DNA of 58,297 bases, from positions 1 to 58,297 of the forward strand of contig JAKDKQ010000002.1 of NCBI GenBank assembly GCA_030453295.1. The letters are read 5' to 3'. Position numbers and translations under genes: made by a program. Positions 8,694-16,897 of the stretch are shown piece after piece. How positions within the stretch are numbered: the stretch's first letter is position 1; each line of letters starts with the position of its first letter. The notes below the pieces were generated by a model, which was not told where the DNA came from, ran no database searches, and was given only the letters and a program-made list of their open reading frames with translations. This DNA comes from Janibacter sp. Its GTDB lineage: Bacteria; Actinomycetota; Actinomycetes; Actinomycetales; Dermatophilaceae.

Positions 8694-11562
8694 CTCGCAC
8701 GTGTGCGTGCTGGCTCCGCAGGAGCGCGTCGAATACATCGGAAGCGTCAGTGCTGGCATCGCTGACCATCCAGTTCGTGCGACGATTCGGCTTGACGATG
8801 TGGACCCGCTCGTTGTCGAGGATCACGGCTTGCGGCTCGACGATCGTCGCTGACGAGAGAGACTCGTCGAGCACCGTCTCCTCCGCACTAAGGAGGTTGT
8901 CGACTGTGAACCGGGATTCGATCAATGGTGTGTCGACAGCTTCGACGTGGGTACATGTCACGCGCGCGAAGCCGTTGGTCGTCTCGCTCAGCTGCACAGT
9001 CCACGTGCCCAGATCGAGGTCGTCCATGTGTCGCTTCAGAGCGCGTGCGTAGTTCTCGAAGGCTGAGTGATCTGGCGCCTCGTAGGCCTTCGAACTGGGT
9101 CCGGCCTGCAGCTCTGACAACCTGATGGTGAGGGCGTCCGTGATCAGCTGTCGTTCGTCGTTCGTCAGCTTGTAGACCTCTTGTTCTACGACGTGATCGA
9201 CGGCCTTACGCCACGAGTCGTCGATGACGCCTTCAACGATGTCGCTGAGCGTCGACACGGCAACGGCACTGAGGCTGGGCAACGGCAGGCTCAGCCATTC
9301 GCGCTGGTGTAGCTGTTCACGCTCGACGCCCCACGAGCTCGCGGTCATGAGATACCAGTACTGCGCGACGGAGGAATTGAGTACGGCCGCGACCGCACGC
9401 AATGCGGATGCGTCCTCATTAGGCCCGGCAAGCGCGAACAGGCCGTCGGTGAAGCTGGTGTCGTACGGGACGAAAGCGGCCATCGGCGTTGTACTGAAGC
9501 CTTTCCGCATGAGCACATGCGGAGCCACGTAGATTGCGTTCGCGCGCGGACGGTGCATTACGGACGCGGTAACTGGCGCCCCGAGAGAGTCTTCCGATGG
9601 AGCGTTCATCGCGAGGAGTGCTTTCGTGGCCAGGTGAGGTAGGCGGTGAAGATGGGTGGCGTCGTTCTCATCGCCGTTCTTCACGATCTGATAGCCCGCA
9701 CCCATGTGCCAGCCGAGGGTTTTGGCCCGCGAATCGAGCGTCTCGAACGTCCGTCGGAGGTGCGCCACGAGGTCTAGGTCTTTCGGGCCTCCCCACAGGA
9801 GGGTCTTCCAGATCGACGGGTCCGCCTGTGCGCGTGAGCGGGCGACCATCTGGATATTCTGCTGAGGGATGGCAATGCCGTCGATGATCTCGGAGATAGG
9901 GGTACGGCGGGGCGACACGTGTAGCAATTGCTCACGCGGCGACTCCGTGTCCGCCCCAAAGATCACGACGGCTGCGGGGCTCGAGGCGCCGAAGAGCTCC
10001 TTGCGGAGCGGCGACAGGTCGATGACCGTTTGGACATCCAGCTCCCGGAAGAACTCCAGACGGAAACGGTCGGCAGAGCTGCCGCGGTTGTGTAGGACGG
10101 TCTTCGCGGGGAGGACCAACCCAGCCACGCCGCCCGGGCGGAGCATCTCTGCTGCCTTCCAGATGAAAGGCACGGCGATCTGTCGGTCGGGTGCCTGACG
10201 TTCTCGGTCCTCTAGGTATTTGCTCGCGGCCGGGGTGAGTGAGCTCTGCCACGGTGGATTGCCTGCGATCACGTCGAACCGACGGTCGCTGAGCGCGTTA
10301 GCCTCGAAGGAGTCGGAGACTACCAGGTTCCTGCCTACGAGGTCAGGCAACCTCACCTCGCGCCAAATCGTTCGTGGGTCAACGTGCTCGAGTAGGGCAA
10401 GGTAGAGACCGAAGGCTGTCACCCCGATGGCGTCGGCGTTTCGGTCGATGCCGAAGATGGATTCGACGAGCAGTGTGCTGAGCTCTTCGTAGTTGGGTGT
10501 GGACCTTGTCTGTGCCTTGCGTTGATGCACGAGTCTGCGGAACGCCTCAGTTAAGAAGATGCCCGAGCCGCACGCAGGGTCCAGCACCGTCGGTGCGACC
10601 GGTCCGGTGAACGAAGGAAGCAACTCATCGAGGACGAGATCCACCACGCGCCGCGGGGTGTAGTACGCGGCATCGTTCTTCTGCTGGGGTGCGAGGAGCT
10701 GCTCGTAGATCGAGCTGATGAGTTCCGGTGGGATGATCGCGAAGTCGTAGCGCCATAGAGGAATCTGCCCCGTCTCGAGGTCAGCACCGTGAAAGAAGTC
10801 GGAAAGAACGCGGAGCGCGTTGTCCGGAAGCGGCCGTGTGAGGACGTCCCGCCGGAAGACATCTCCGTTGAAGTGATCGGACATCGCCGCGAAGAGGGCG
10901 GAGACAGCGTCCCATCCTTCAGTGAGCGCCGCTTCGAGCGACTCAGGCTGTTTGAGTTCGCGCAGATCCTGCGGTTGGAGGATACGGCGGTCTTCGAGGT
11001 AGCGAACAAAGATCGAACGGCCCAGAAGCGGCTCGATCTCGTCTTCGTGCACGCCGGCCGAGAGCAGACTAGAACGCACGGTACGGAGGTTGCGCAGCAG
11101 TAGATTGTCTACCCGATTCTGAGTGTCGAGCTGCTTTCTGCGACGACGCGCCAATCTGCCCGACTCGACGCTGAATCGCGTGAAGTCGGCGAACACCGTG
11201 GCGAGCTCCTGGCCACGGTGTGCCTCTGCCAGCAGCGCTGCATCGGGTCTACCTGGTGTTTGCGCGGTGTTGCAGCTGAGCGCCAGGACCTCCTCCGACG
11301 TCGTCGCGATCAAGATCGGGACCCTGCCGTAGTTCCAGAGTCGTCGGTGCGCGTTCATCGCGTCGTCACGGGTGTCAGCGGCGATGAAAGCTACAACGGG
11401 CACGGCGCCCTTGAAGAACGCTGCCGTGACGCCGCACTTCTCCTGAAGGTCACTCCAGACCATCCCGCGGACGCCCGGTGCGACCGGATCATCGACATAC
11501 CCTTGCGAGTCGCGATAGCCGAGCTTCCCGACGAGGTCATCGAGCATGGATTGCGCTGTCAC
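8680..11562 (-). CDS. N6-adenine DNA methylase, Eco57I/type IIG-like
   Basis: The start is set at GTG 11562, preceded by GGGAGGTGG at ideal spacing. The track start at 11676 has no ribosome site. This gives 960 aa. Residues about 1-320 are an N-terminal domain of unclear activity. The SAM-binding motif DPACGSGIF lies near residue 325, the catalytic NPPW near 435, and the remainder is probably the target-recognition region (SSWGVEREQLHQREWLSLPLPSL). It is followed by an overlapping nuclease gene on the same strand. It would methylate host DNA in a restriction system. Whether the N-terminal domain is itself a nuclease is open. Confidence 0.87.
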   Translation of the reverse strand: MTAQSMLDDLVGKLGYRDSQGYVDDPVAPGVRGMVWSDLQEKCGVTAAFFKGAVPVVAFIAADTRDDAMNAHRRLWNYGRVPILIATTSEEVLALSCNTAQTPGRPDAALLAEAHRGQELATVFADFTRFSVESGRLARRRRKQLDTQNRVDNLLLRNLRTVRSSLLSAGVHEDEIEPLLGRSIFVRYLEDRRILQPQDLRELKQPESLEAALTEGWDAVSALFAAMSDHFNGDVFRRDVLTRPLPDNALRVLSDFFHGADLETGQIPLWRYDFAIIPPELISSIYEQLLAPQQKNDAAYYTPRRVVDLVLDELLPSFTGPVAPTVLDPACGSGIFLTEAFRRLVHQRKAQTRSTPNYEELSTLLVESIFGIDRNADAIGVTAFGLYLALLEHVDPRTIWREVRLPDLVGRNLVVSDSFEANALSDRRFDVIAGNPPWQSSLTPAASKYLEDRERQAPDRQIAVPFIWKAAEMLRPGGVAGLVLPAKTVLHNRGSSADRFRLEFFRELDVQTVIDLSPLRKELFGASSPAAVVIFGADTESPREQLLHVSPRRTPISEIIDGIAIPQQNIQMVARSRAQADPSIWKTLLWGGPKDLDLVAHLRRTFETLDSRAKTLGWHMGAGYQIVKNGDENDATHLHRLPHLATKALLAMNAPSEDSLGAPVTASVMHRPRANAIYVAPHVLMRKGFSTTPMAAFVPYDTSFTDGLFALAGPNEDASALRAVAAVLNSSVAQYWYLMTASSWGVEREQLHQREWLSLPLPSLSAVAVSTLSDIVEGVIDDSWRKAVDHVVEQEVYKLTNDERQLITDALTIRLSELQAGPSSKAYEAPDHSAFENYARALKRHMDDLDLGTWTVQLSETTNGFARVTCTHVEAVDTPLIESRFTVDNLLSAEETVLDESLSSATIVEPQAVILDNERVHIVKPNRRTNWMVSDASTDASDVFDALLRSQHAHVRDGRA

Positions 11563-11668
11563 GACCACCTCCCGTGGGCTCGTATCCCAGCTTAGGGCGG
11601 CCCGGAGACAACGCCTGGTAACCACCCAGGAGTGGCGAATCGGTGTGCGCTGCGCGATCGGCGTCGGC

Positions 11669-11688
11669 ACCGACATGCACCGACATGC
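11669..11688. repeat. Tandem 10-bp direct repeat ACCGACATGC x2 upstream of the methylase gene
   Basis: Two adjacent exact copies of ACCGACATGC lie about 107-127 bp upstream of the methylase start. A 10-bp period places both on the same face of the helix, as in many operators. No matching regulator gene is adjacent. Confidence 0.35.
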
Positions 11689-11828
11689 AGTGACGACGCG
11701 AACACTCAGATGGCTTCAGGTGTCGTGAGTTGATCGACTTAGCCGTCGGCCGCCAGCGCCTCCATGGCGTCCCTGCGGGAGGGCCTACGCGGACAGAGGT
11801 GACTGCAGCCCTCCTCCTGGCACTCTGA

Positions 11829-11993
11829 TCAGTGGTGTTCCTCAAATGGGTCGATGACTGTGTGGACTCCGTGCAGGGGGCAGATGAATGAGATTCGCAT
11901 GCCTAGACCTTCTGCGTCGAGCGGTACTGGCTCGCAGTCGCGCCCGCATTCCGGGCATGTGCGGTACTTCTCGTCGGCGTCTAACTCAGCCAT
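11829..11993 (-). CDS. Small zinc-ribbon protein, 54 aa
   Basis: I choose ATG 11993 (MAELDADEKYRTC) because GAAGAAGGTG sits about 5 nt upstream. The track start at 12017 has no such site. The protein has two cysteine pairs or near pairs: CPECGRDC at residues about 13-20 and CPLHG near 41, with nearby histidines, so it probably binds one zinc. It lies between two restriction-modification genes on the same strand, 266 bp or more from each. The family is not recognised, and a regulatory or anti-self role is speculation. Confidence 0.55.
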   Translation of the reverse strand: MAELDADEKYRTCPECGRDCEPVPLDAEGLGMRISFICPLHGVHTVIDPFEEHH

Positions 11994-12261
11994 CACGTCA
12001 CCTTCTTCAGCCCGCAATCGTGCATGACCGATACGCCTGTCCAGGTCCGTACCTCGGAGTGTCCACCCTCGCGAACTTCGCTCTCACCTGGAGAGAAAGC
12101 GGGAGGCACCATGGATTCGTCAATGCTAGATGGTCAAAGTCGGGGCCAGGTCCCGTGAATCGTGAACAGCCCGCGTATACACGTGACATTGTGGAGGTAT
12201 TCCGCCGACTCCGGTGGGGGCTACTGAGAACCGAAGGCTCAGCGGTGGCCAAGCCGCATCC

Positions 12262-15200
12262 CTACTCCAGCGCTTCGAGTTCGGCGAAGTCGAAGCCGAC
12301 CTGGCCCGCCTGCTCGGCGCGCGCCTGTTTCGCAGCCAGCTTCGCTGTGGGAGTAGCTGTACTTGCATCCTCACCGAGCCCCGCGAGTTTCTCGACCGTC
12401 TCGCCAGCGAAGATGTCGGCCAGCAGCGTTGCCTGTTCTTCTCCGAGTTCGACCAGTAGGCCGGTGATGTTCAGCAGGTCGACAAGATCAGATGTGTACT
12501 CGGGCAGCCAACGATCGGGTTGGGTCTTCATAAGATCCGACACGCGGCGCTCGCCGATGACGGGGCGGGAGCGGTCGGCTCTTCGATATGAGAACCACTT
12601 GTCGAGGATGTTAACGCCATTGATCGCGTACTCGCGTATCGCGGGTGTCACCCGATCGATTACGCCGCTGCCGATGGTCAGCTGCTGCGAGGCTGCATCA
12701 TAACCGAGCGTATTCGGGAAGTCTGCACTCGTCGTCGGGATTGCTGTCACGTTCCTCGGTGTTCGCTCCGCTGGCAGGCGTGGCACCCCGCTAGTCGCTG
12801 CTGGGTGATTCCCCTGTTTCATGCGCTGCCCATAGGTCTGGTACCAGATGGACCGTCTTCCGATGGCGACGGCGCGGTCGAACAGGTCGACGTCGGCCGT
12901 GAACGGTACCCGCACTCCGGGGGTGGTCAGGTCGCCGGCGAAGGTGGTCGTGTAAGCGGGATGTGCAGTTACCGCGACGATATATGCAACGACCTCATCC
13001 GCGTTCGGCTCCCGACTATAGGCAGTAGTTAGCGCCGCGAACACTTCGGCGCGGACGTTCGGAGTGGTCGCCAAACCGTCCGCCCACAGGGGATACACGC
13101 GACCGCCGCGGCCCCCGTAATGGTCCATGTCAGGTGGAACGGCTGACACCGACACCGCCATTGCTCCGGTAGGTGCATCGACACGCGGGGCCGTCAGATA
13201 GACCTGTGAATCGGAAGCGATACCCCATAGCGTCGGATTGGGCCGGTTCAGTACCCGCTTATCGGGAATGATCCATTGCCGGTCGAGCGATCGGAAGGCG
13301 TACCGGACTGGCTGCTCGGCTGTTACGTCGGTGCCGATCGGATTCGCGTGCAGCGGGTATCCCGGCAGCGCCTCCTTCAAGGGTCTATCGACTGTAAGGC
13401 CGGCGCCCTCGCTGAAGAGCTCCCGCTGTCGGACTGTGTTCTTTTCACTCTGAAGAGCCTTGATGCGCTCGTTCAAAGTCCCCGCGTCGGGCGCGATAAC
13501 CCAGGTGCGACCGGGCATCACCCCGGAGCCGTCGTACGCGAACAGGTCACCAAGAAGCGGGTGCCGTGTCCAGCGCGCGTCGCCCACTGCAGTGAACGGC
13601 GCTCGCGGTGCCTCGGAGACGGCACTCCACCCATCGTCGTCGAGAGAGATGCTGGCGAGTTCCGTGAACTTGTCCTCGCGGTCGCCCGGAGTGAGAGTTC
13701 GCACCCTCACGGTGGCCGGTGCCGTGTTCCCTCCAGGGCGGCGAACGGCGATGACGATGCACACTGGGTGGGGGACGGCCTGGAAGATGCGTGTGTTCAC
13801 CGGGGGCATCAAGCCTTCGGGCGAGCAGTCGATGACGAAGATGTCCGTCGCCTGCTCCCGCATCTTCGCGCGCATCTGCTGGAAGCCGTCGCCGTCAAGG
13901 AAACCGGCGACGGTGATGAAGGCCACGATGCCGGGGGACTCTTTCGGTACCGAGTCGAAGACCTTCCAGGTAGCCCACCGCCAGAAGTACACGTAAGAGT
14001 TCCGCAGCTGCTTCACGTGCGGCCCGAGCTTCCACTCCTTGGGAGGGGTGAAGTCATTTAAAGGCACGAATCCGGCGTTGGCGCCGGTCTCGACCCAGCC
14101 GCCCATGCCCTTGGCCTTCTCCTTGTACGGAGGGTTGCCGAGAACAACGAGGATCTGCTCGTCGCGCTTCACACGGTCTGCCTGGCGGCGTGACTCTGCG
14201 ATCGGCTCATAAAACTGTCCGATCGTCGAGTACTCGGCGTTCGGGTCGCTAAGCGTGTCGGCGACATAGGTTCGCAGATGATCGGCGGTAGCGCCCGACC
14301 CGAGCGCGGTGAGCTCAGCGAGCAGCCGCAGCTGGGCGACAGCGTAGGGGCCGAGCTGAATTTCGAAGCCGATGACCTTCTTCAGTCGCTCGGTGAGTGC
14401 GGCTCCCTGCGAGGCAGGGCCGTAGTCGGCTGCGTGGCGCTCCGCGACTAGGCGCAGGGTTTCCAGCAAGAACGCGCCAGTCCCCATCGCGGGGTCGATC
14501 AACGTCACCGCCTCGTCGGCGAGACCAGCGGGCAGGTCCAGCAAAGTTCGTACTGCCTCGTCGGTCAGGTGCGTCATCGACTCGACCACAGGGATGGGTG
14601 TGTAGTAGCTGCCGGTCTGCTTCCGCAGGTCGCTGTCATACGTGGCGAGGAAGTCCTCGTAGAAGTAGAGCCATGCATCGCGGCGGCTGCCCTTCTCGAG
14701 CTTCGGCCAGTCGACGGCGGAGAGCACCCGCTTCGCTGTGTCGAGTACCGCTTTCAGTCCCGACTCGTCCTCCGCGACCGAGCCGAGCACCTGAAGCGCC
14801 CGACCGATCAACGAGTTGGTCGCTCCCAGCTTCTTTCCGATCTGATCGGTATCCTGCTCAATTGAGATGCCTTTTGCTCGGGCAATGAGCAAGCCGAACA
14901 TGACCGCCTGCGCGTACCCGTCCGCGAACTGCGCATCACTCGCGGTTGGGAACAGAAGGTTCCGCCAATCCTCCGCAGTCGAGCGCAACGTTTTCGCGCC
15001 GTCGCTCAGCTCGGCGACCACTTCGGCTCGGAGCAGCCGGCATAGGCGTGCTGACACGCGAGCAAGCTCACCGGCGTTCGCTGGAGCGATCGGGGTCCAG
15101 CTCAGGAATGACCGCAGCGTTCGCTCCAGCCAGTCGCCGGCAACCAGTGCAGCGCCAGCGGTCGCGACATCGCCGTCCAAGAATTCCACCCGGTCGACGA

Positions 15201-15594
15201 GTTCCCCGTTCTGCCACAGGGACCAGGACTGGGAGTCCGTGTAGAGGACGTTCGGGAGGAGGCGCAGGCGCTCGAACTGCGACTTGTCGTGACCTCGGTA
15301 CTTCCGCGGATCGGCACCCTTTCCGAGTGCCTTGATCTCGATGAAGCCTGTGAGCGCGTTGCCGATCGTCACAGCGAAGTCGGGGCGTGAGGAGATGTCA
15401 GCCATCTTCACTTCACCGATGACGTTCACCTCGGTGAAGTCGAGCGCTTTGGCTGCCGAACGAAGAAACGTGTCTAGTGGTGTCCGCAGTTGGTCCTCGG
15501 GATCACCGGTGACGACAGGCTGCGCCAGCTTTTGCTTCAGCTCGACACCCAACGCGCTGACGGCAGCGGCAACGGTGTGTGACATGTGCCTCAC
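12262..15594 (-). CDS. Single-chain restriction-modification enzyme (N-terminal nuclease plus N6-methylase)
   Basis: The protein is 1110 aa. Residues about 60-90 carry SRPDFAVTIGNALTGFIEIKA, a PD-(D/E)XK core. The SAM motif DPAMGTGAFLLE is near residue 365 and NPPYKEKAKG near 483, with a long C-terminal half containing VAFITVAGFLDGDGF and target-recognition-like sequence. No helicase motifs are seen, so this fits type IIG/IIL rather than type ISP. The start is GTG 15594 or ATG 15585; neither has a strong ribosome site. An unknown gene lies 184 bp upstream on the same strand. It would both methylate and cut DNA. Confidence 0.9.
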   Translation of the reverse strand: MRHMSHTVAAAVSALGVELKQKLAQPVVTGDPEDQLRTPLDTFLRSAAKALDFTEVNVIGEVKMADISSRPDFAVTIGNALTGFIEIKALGKGADPRKYRGHDKSQFERLRLLPNVLYTDSQSWSLWQNGELVDRVEFLDGDVATAGAALVAGDWLERTLRSFLSWTPIAPANAGELARVSARLCRLLRAEVVAELSDGAKTLRSTAEDWRNLLFPTASDAQFADGYAQAVMFGLLIARAKGISIEQDTDQIGKKLGATNSLIGRALQVLGSVAEDESGLKAVLDTAKRVLSAVDWPKLEKGSRRDAWLYFYEDFLATYDSDLRKQTGSYYTPIPVVESMTHLTDEAVRTLLDLPAGLADEAVTLIDPAMGTGAFLLETLRLVAERHAADYGPASQGAALTERLKKVIGFEIQLGPYAVAQLRLLAELTALGSGATADHLRTYVADTLSDPNAEYSTIGQFYEPIAESRRQADRVKRDEQILVVLGNPPYKEKAKGMGGWVETGANAGFVPLNDFTPPKEWKLGPHVKQLRNSYVYFWRWATWKVFDSVPKESPGIVAFITVAGFLDGDGFQQMRAKMREQATDIFVIDCSPEGLMPPVNTRIFQAVPHPVCIVIAVRRPGGNTAPATVRVRTLTPGDREDKFTELASISLDDDGWSAVSEAPRAPFTAVGDARWTRHPLLGDLFAYDGSGVMPGRTWVIAPDAGTLNERIKALQSEKNTVRQRELFSEGAGLTVDRPLKEALPGYPLHANPIGTDVTAEQPVRYAFRSLDRQWIIPDKRVLNRPNPTLWGIASDSQVYLTAPRVDAPTGAMAVSVSAVPPDMDHYGGRGGRVYPLWADGLATTPNVRAEVFAALTTAYSREPNADEVVAYIVAVTAHPAYTTTFAGDLTTPGVRVPFTADVDLFDRAVAIGRRSIWYQTYGQRMKQGNHPAATSGVPRLPAERTPRNVTAIPTTSADFPNTLGYDAASQQLTIGSGVIDRVTPAIREYAINGVNILDKWFSYRRADRSRPVIGERRVSDLMKTQPDRWLPEYTSDLVDLLNITGLLVELGEEQATLLADIFAGETVEKLAGLGEDASTATPTAKLAAKQARAEQAGQVGFDFAELEALE

Positions 15595-15778
15595 ACTACT
15601 GGGCGCTCGCTCATCGCCCTCGGAGGGCGCTCCGCGCCCGCATTCATGGGACGCCCGCAGCCGCGGTGCCAGCTGACCCCGATGGCGATCTTACGGTTGC
15701 TGGTTCGCCAACCCGACCTGCAGTAGGGCGAAGGGCGGCGAGGTTGGGCGAGGTTAAGCGTCGCCAGAAGGGCGAGGC

Positions 15779-16396
15779 CTATACCGAGAAGAATGCGGCT
15801 CCGATACGTCCAGACAACTCTTCGGGCAAGCCCTCGTCGGATAGTAGATATTCCGTCATCACCACGATGTGCACCTGGAGGAGTCGGTGGGCTTCGAGGT
15901 CTGAATCCATGGGGTCAGGTGCACCACTCGACATGTGAAAGTCGTCGAGCGTCGGGGCGTACTGGCCCGCGAGGTTGCCGGAGGCGTGAGAGAACTGCGT
16001 CTCTCCGAGCCACATCGAGTAGATGGACCAGGGCTTCACCTCACTCGAATCAACGGCCGCGTTCAGTCTTGTTGACTGCTGATGGATAGCGCCCCTTGTC
16101 TCATCGTCTAGTTCGAACGAGTCCATCTCCGTCGGGTCGAAATCCGCTTCGTGTCCCGCGTCTCGCAGGTAGGCCAGCAGCCGATTCGTGTCGAGCGCGG
16201 CGATGACCTTGCTCTGCGCGAACGCGGCGCGGCACAACCCGACCACCACCTGGTCTGTGCGACTTCGAAACTCCACATCGCTGAGATCCACGCTGAGCAC
16301 GGCATCCGCCGACCGCGCGACTATCTCGGCATTGGCGAATCGAGCCAGACGTTCGCCTTCCGTCTTGCGCTGTTTCTTCGCTCGGCTGCCGCTCAC
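15779..16396 (-). CDS. Hypothetical protein upstream of the single-chain restriction enzyme
   Basis: The protein is 205 aa and acidic, with a GTG start at 16396 and a weak ribosome site. The N-terminus is basic (SRAKKQRKTEGERL) and the remainder appears soluble. I see no known motif. It lies 184 bp upstream of the nuclease-methylase gene on the same strand and could be co-transcribed with it. Its reading frame has the codon bias of its neighbours, which supports it being real. Confidence 0.6.
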   Translation of the reverse strand: MSGSRAKKQRKTEGERLARFANAEIVARSADAVLSVDLSDVEFRSRTDQVVVGLCRAAFAQSKVIAALDTNRLLAYLRDAGHEADFDPTEMDSFELDDETRGAIHQQSTRLNAAVDSSEVKPWSIYSMWLGETQFSHASGNLAGQYAPTLDDFHMSSGAPDPMDSDLEAHRLLQVHIVVMTEYLLSDEGLPEELSGRIGAAFFSV

Positions 16397-16525
16397 ACAA
16401 CGACGCTACCTGGCACCGAACACGCCGCTAGCCGCTGGGGCAGATCGCTTCGCCGCCGCTACCTGGTATCGGGCCAGCTTCGGCGCGTAGGGCGTCAGAG
16501 CTGACAAAGCGCAGCACTGCAGGCC

Positions 16526-16804
16526 TTGGCGAAATTCAAAGCCCATAAGACCCTGATCAAACGGCAATTATTGGAAGGAAAATGTAGGGGGGATTGCAGC
16601 GAATACCACATGGCGTCTCTGACGCCCCTATTCGGCATTGTGCGCGACGTTTACAGCGGGAACGAACGAACGTTTGAGTATAGGAACGGGCGTGCATCAT
16701 TGCTGCTCGTGGCAACCATCAAGAACGAGAAGGACTCTCACGCAGTCATATGCAGACGGTTCCAGCTTCCTGCGACCGACAGCACTGCGGGCAACGACCG
16801 GTGA
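16526..16804 (+). CDS. Possible small protein or gene remnant containing the right repeat
   Basis: This is a 92-aa frame from a TTG start with only a weak ribosome site. It contains SEYHMASLTPLFGIVRDVYSG, which resembles REYHMGSLTPVRDV encoded at the left window edge. The composition is less GC-rich than neighbouring genes. It could be a remnant of a gene interrupted or duplicated at the island boundary. Function is unknown. Confidence 0.3.
   Translation: MAKFKAHKTLIKRQLLEGKCRGDCSEYHMASLTPLFGIVRDVYSGNERTFEYRNGRASLLLVATIKNEKDSHAVICRRFQLPATDSTAGNDR
16601..16626 (+). repeat. Right copy of the 26-bp imperfect direct repeat
   Basis: GAATACCACATGG followed by CGTCTCTGACGCC matches bases 53-78 at 23 of 26 positions. 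Similarity may extend to GCGCGACGT further on after a 13-bp gap. Beyond it, gene content changes from defence genes to an ABC transporter. Confidence 0.4.
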
Positions 16805-16897
16805 CGGTCGCCGCGTACTGTGAGCCGATGACTCGGCTGAGGGGGATCCTGCGAGCTTGTGACCAGCCTGCGTCATGAGTCACGAGAGACACGCGGC

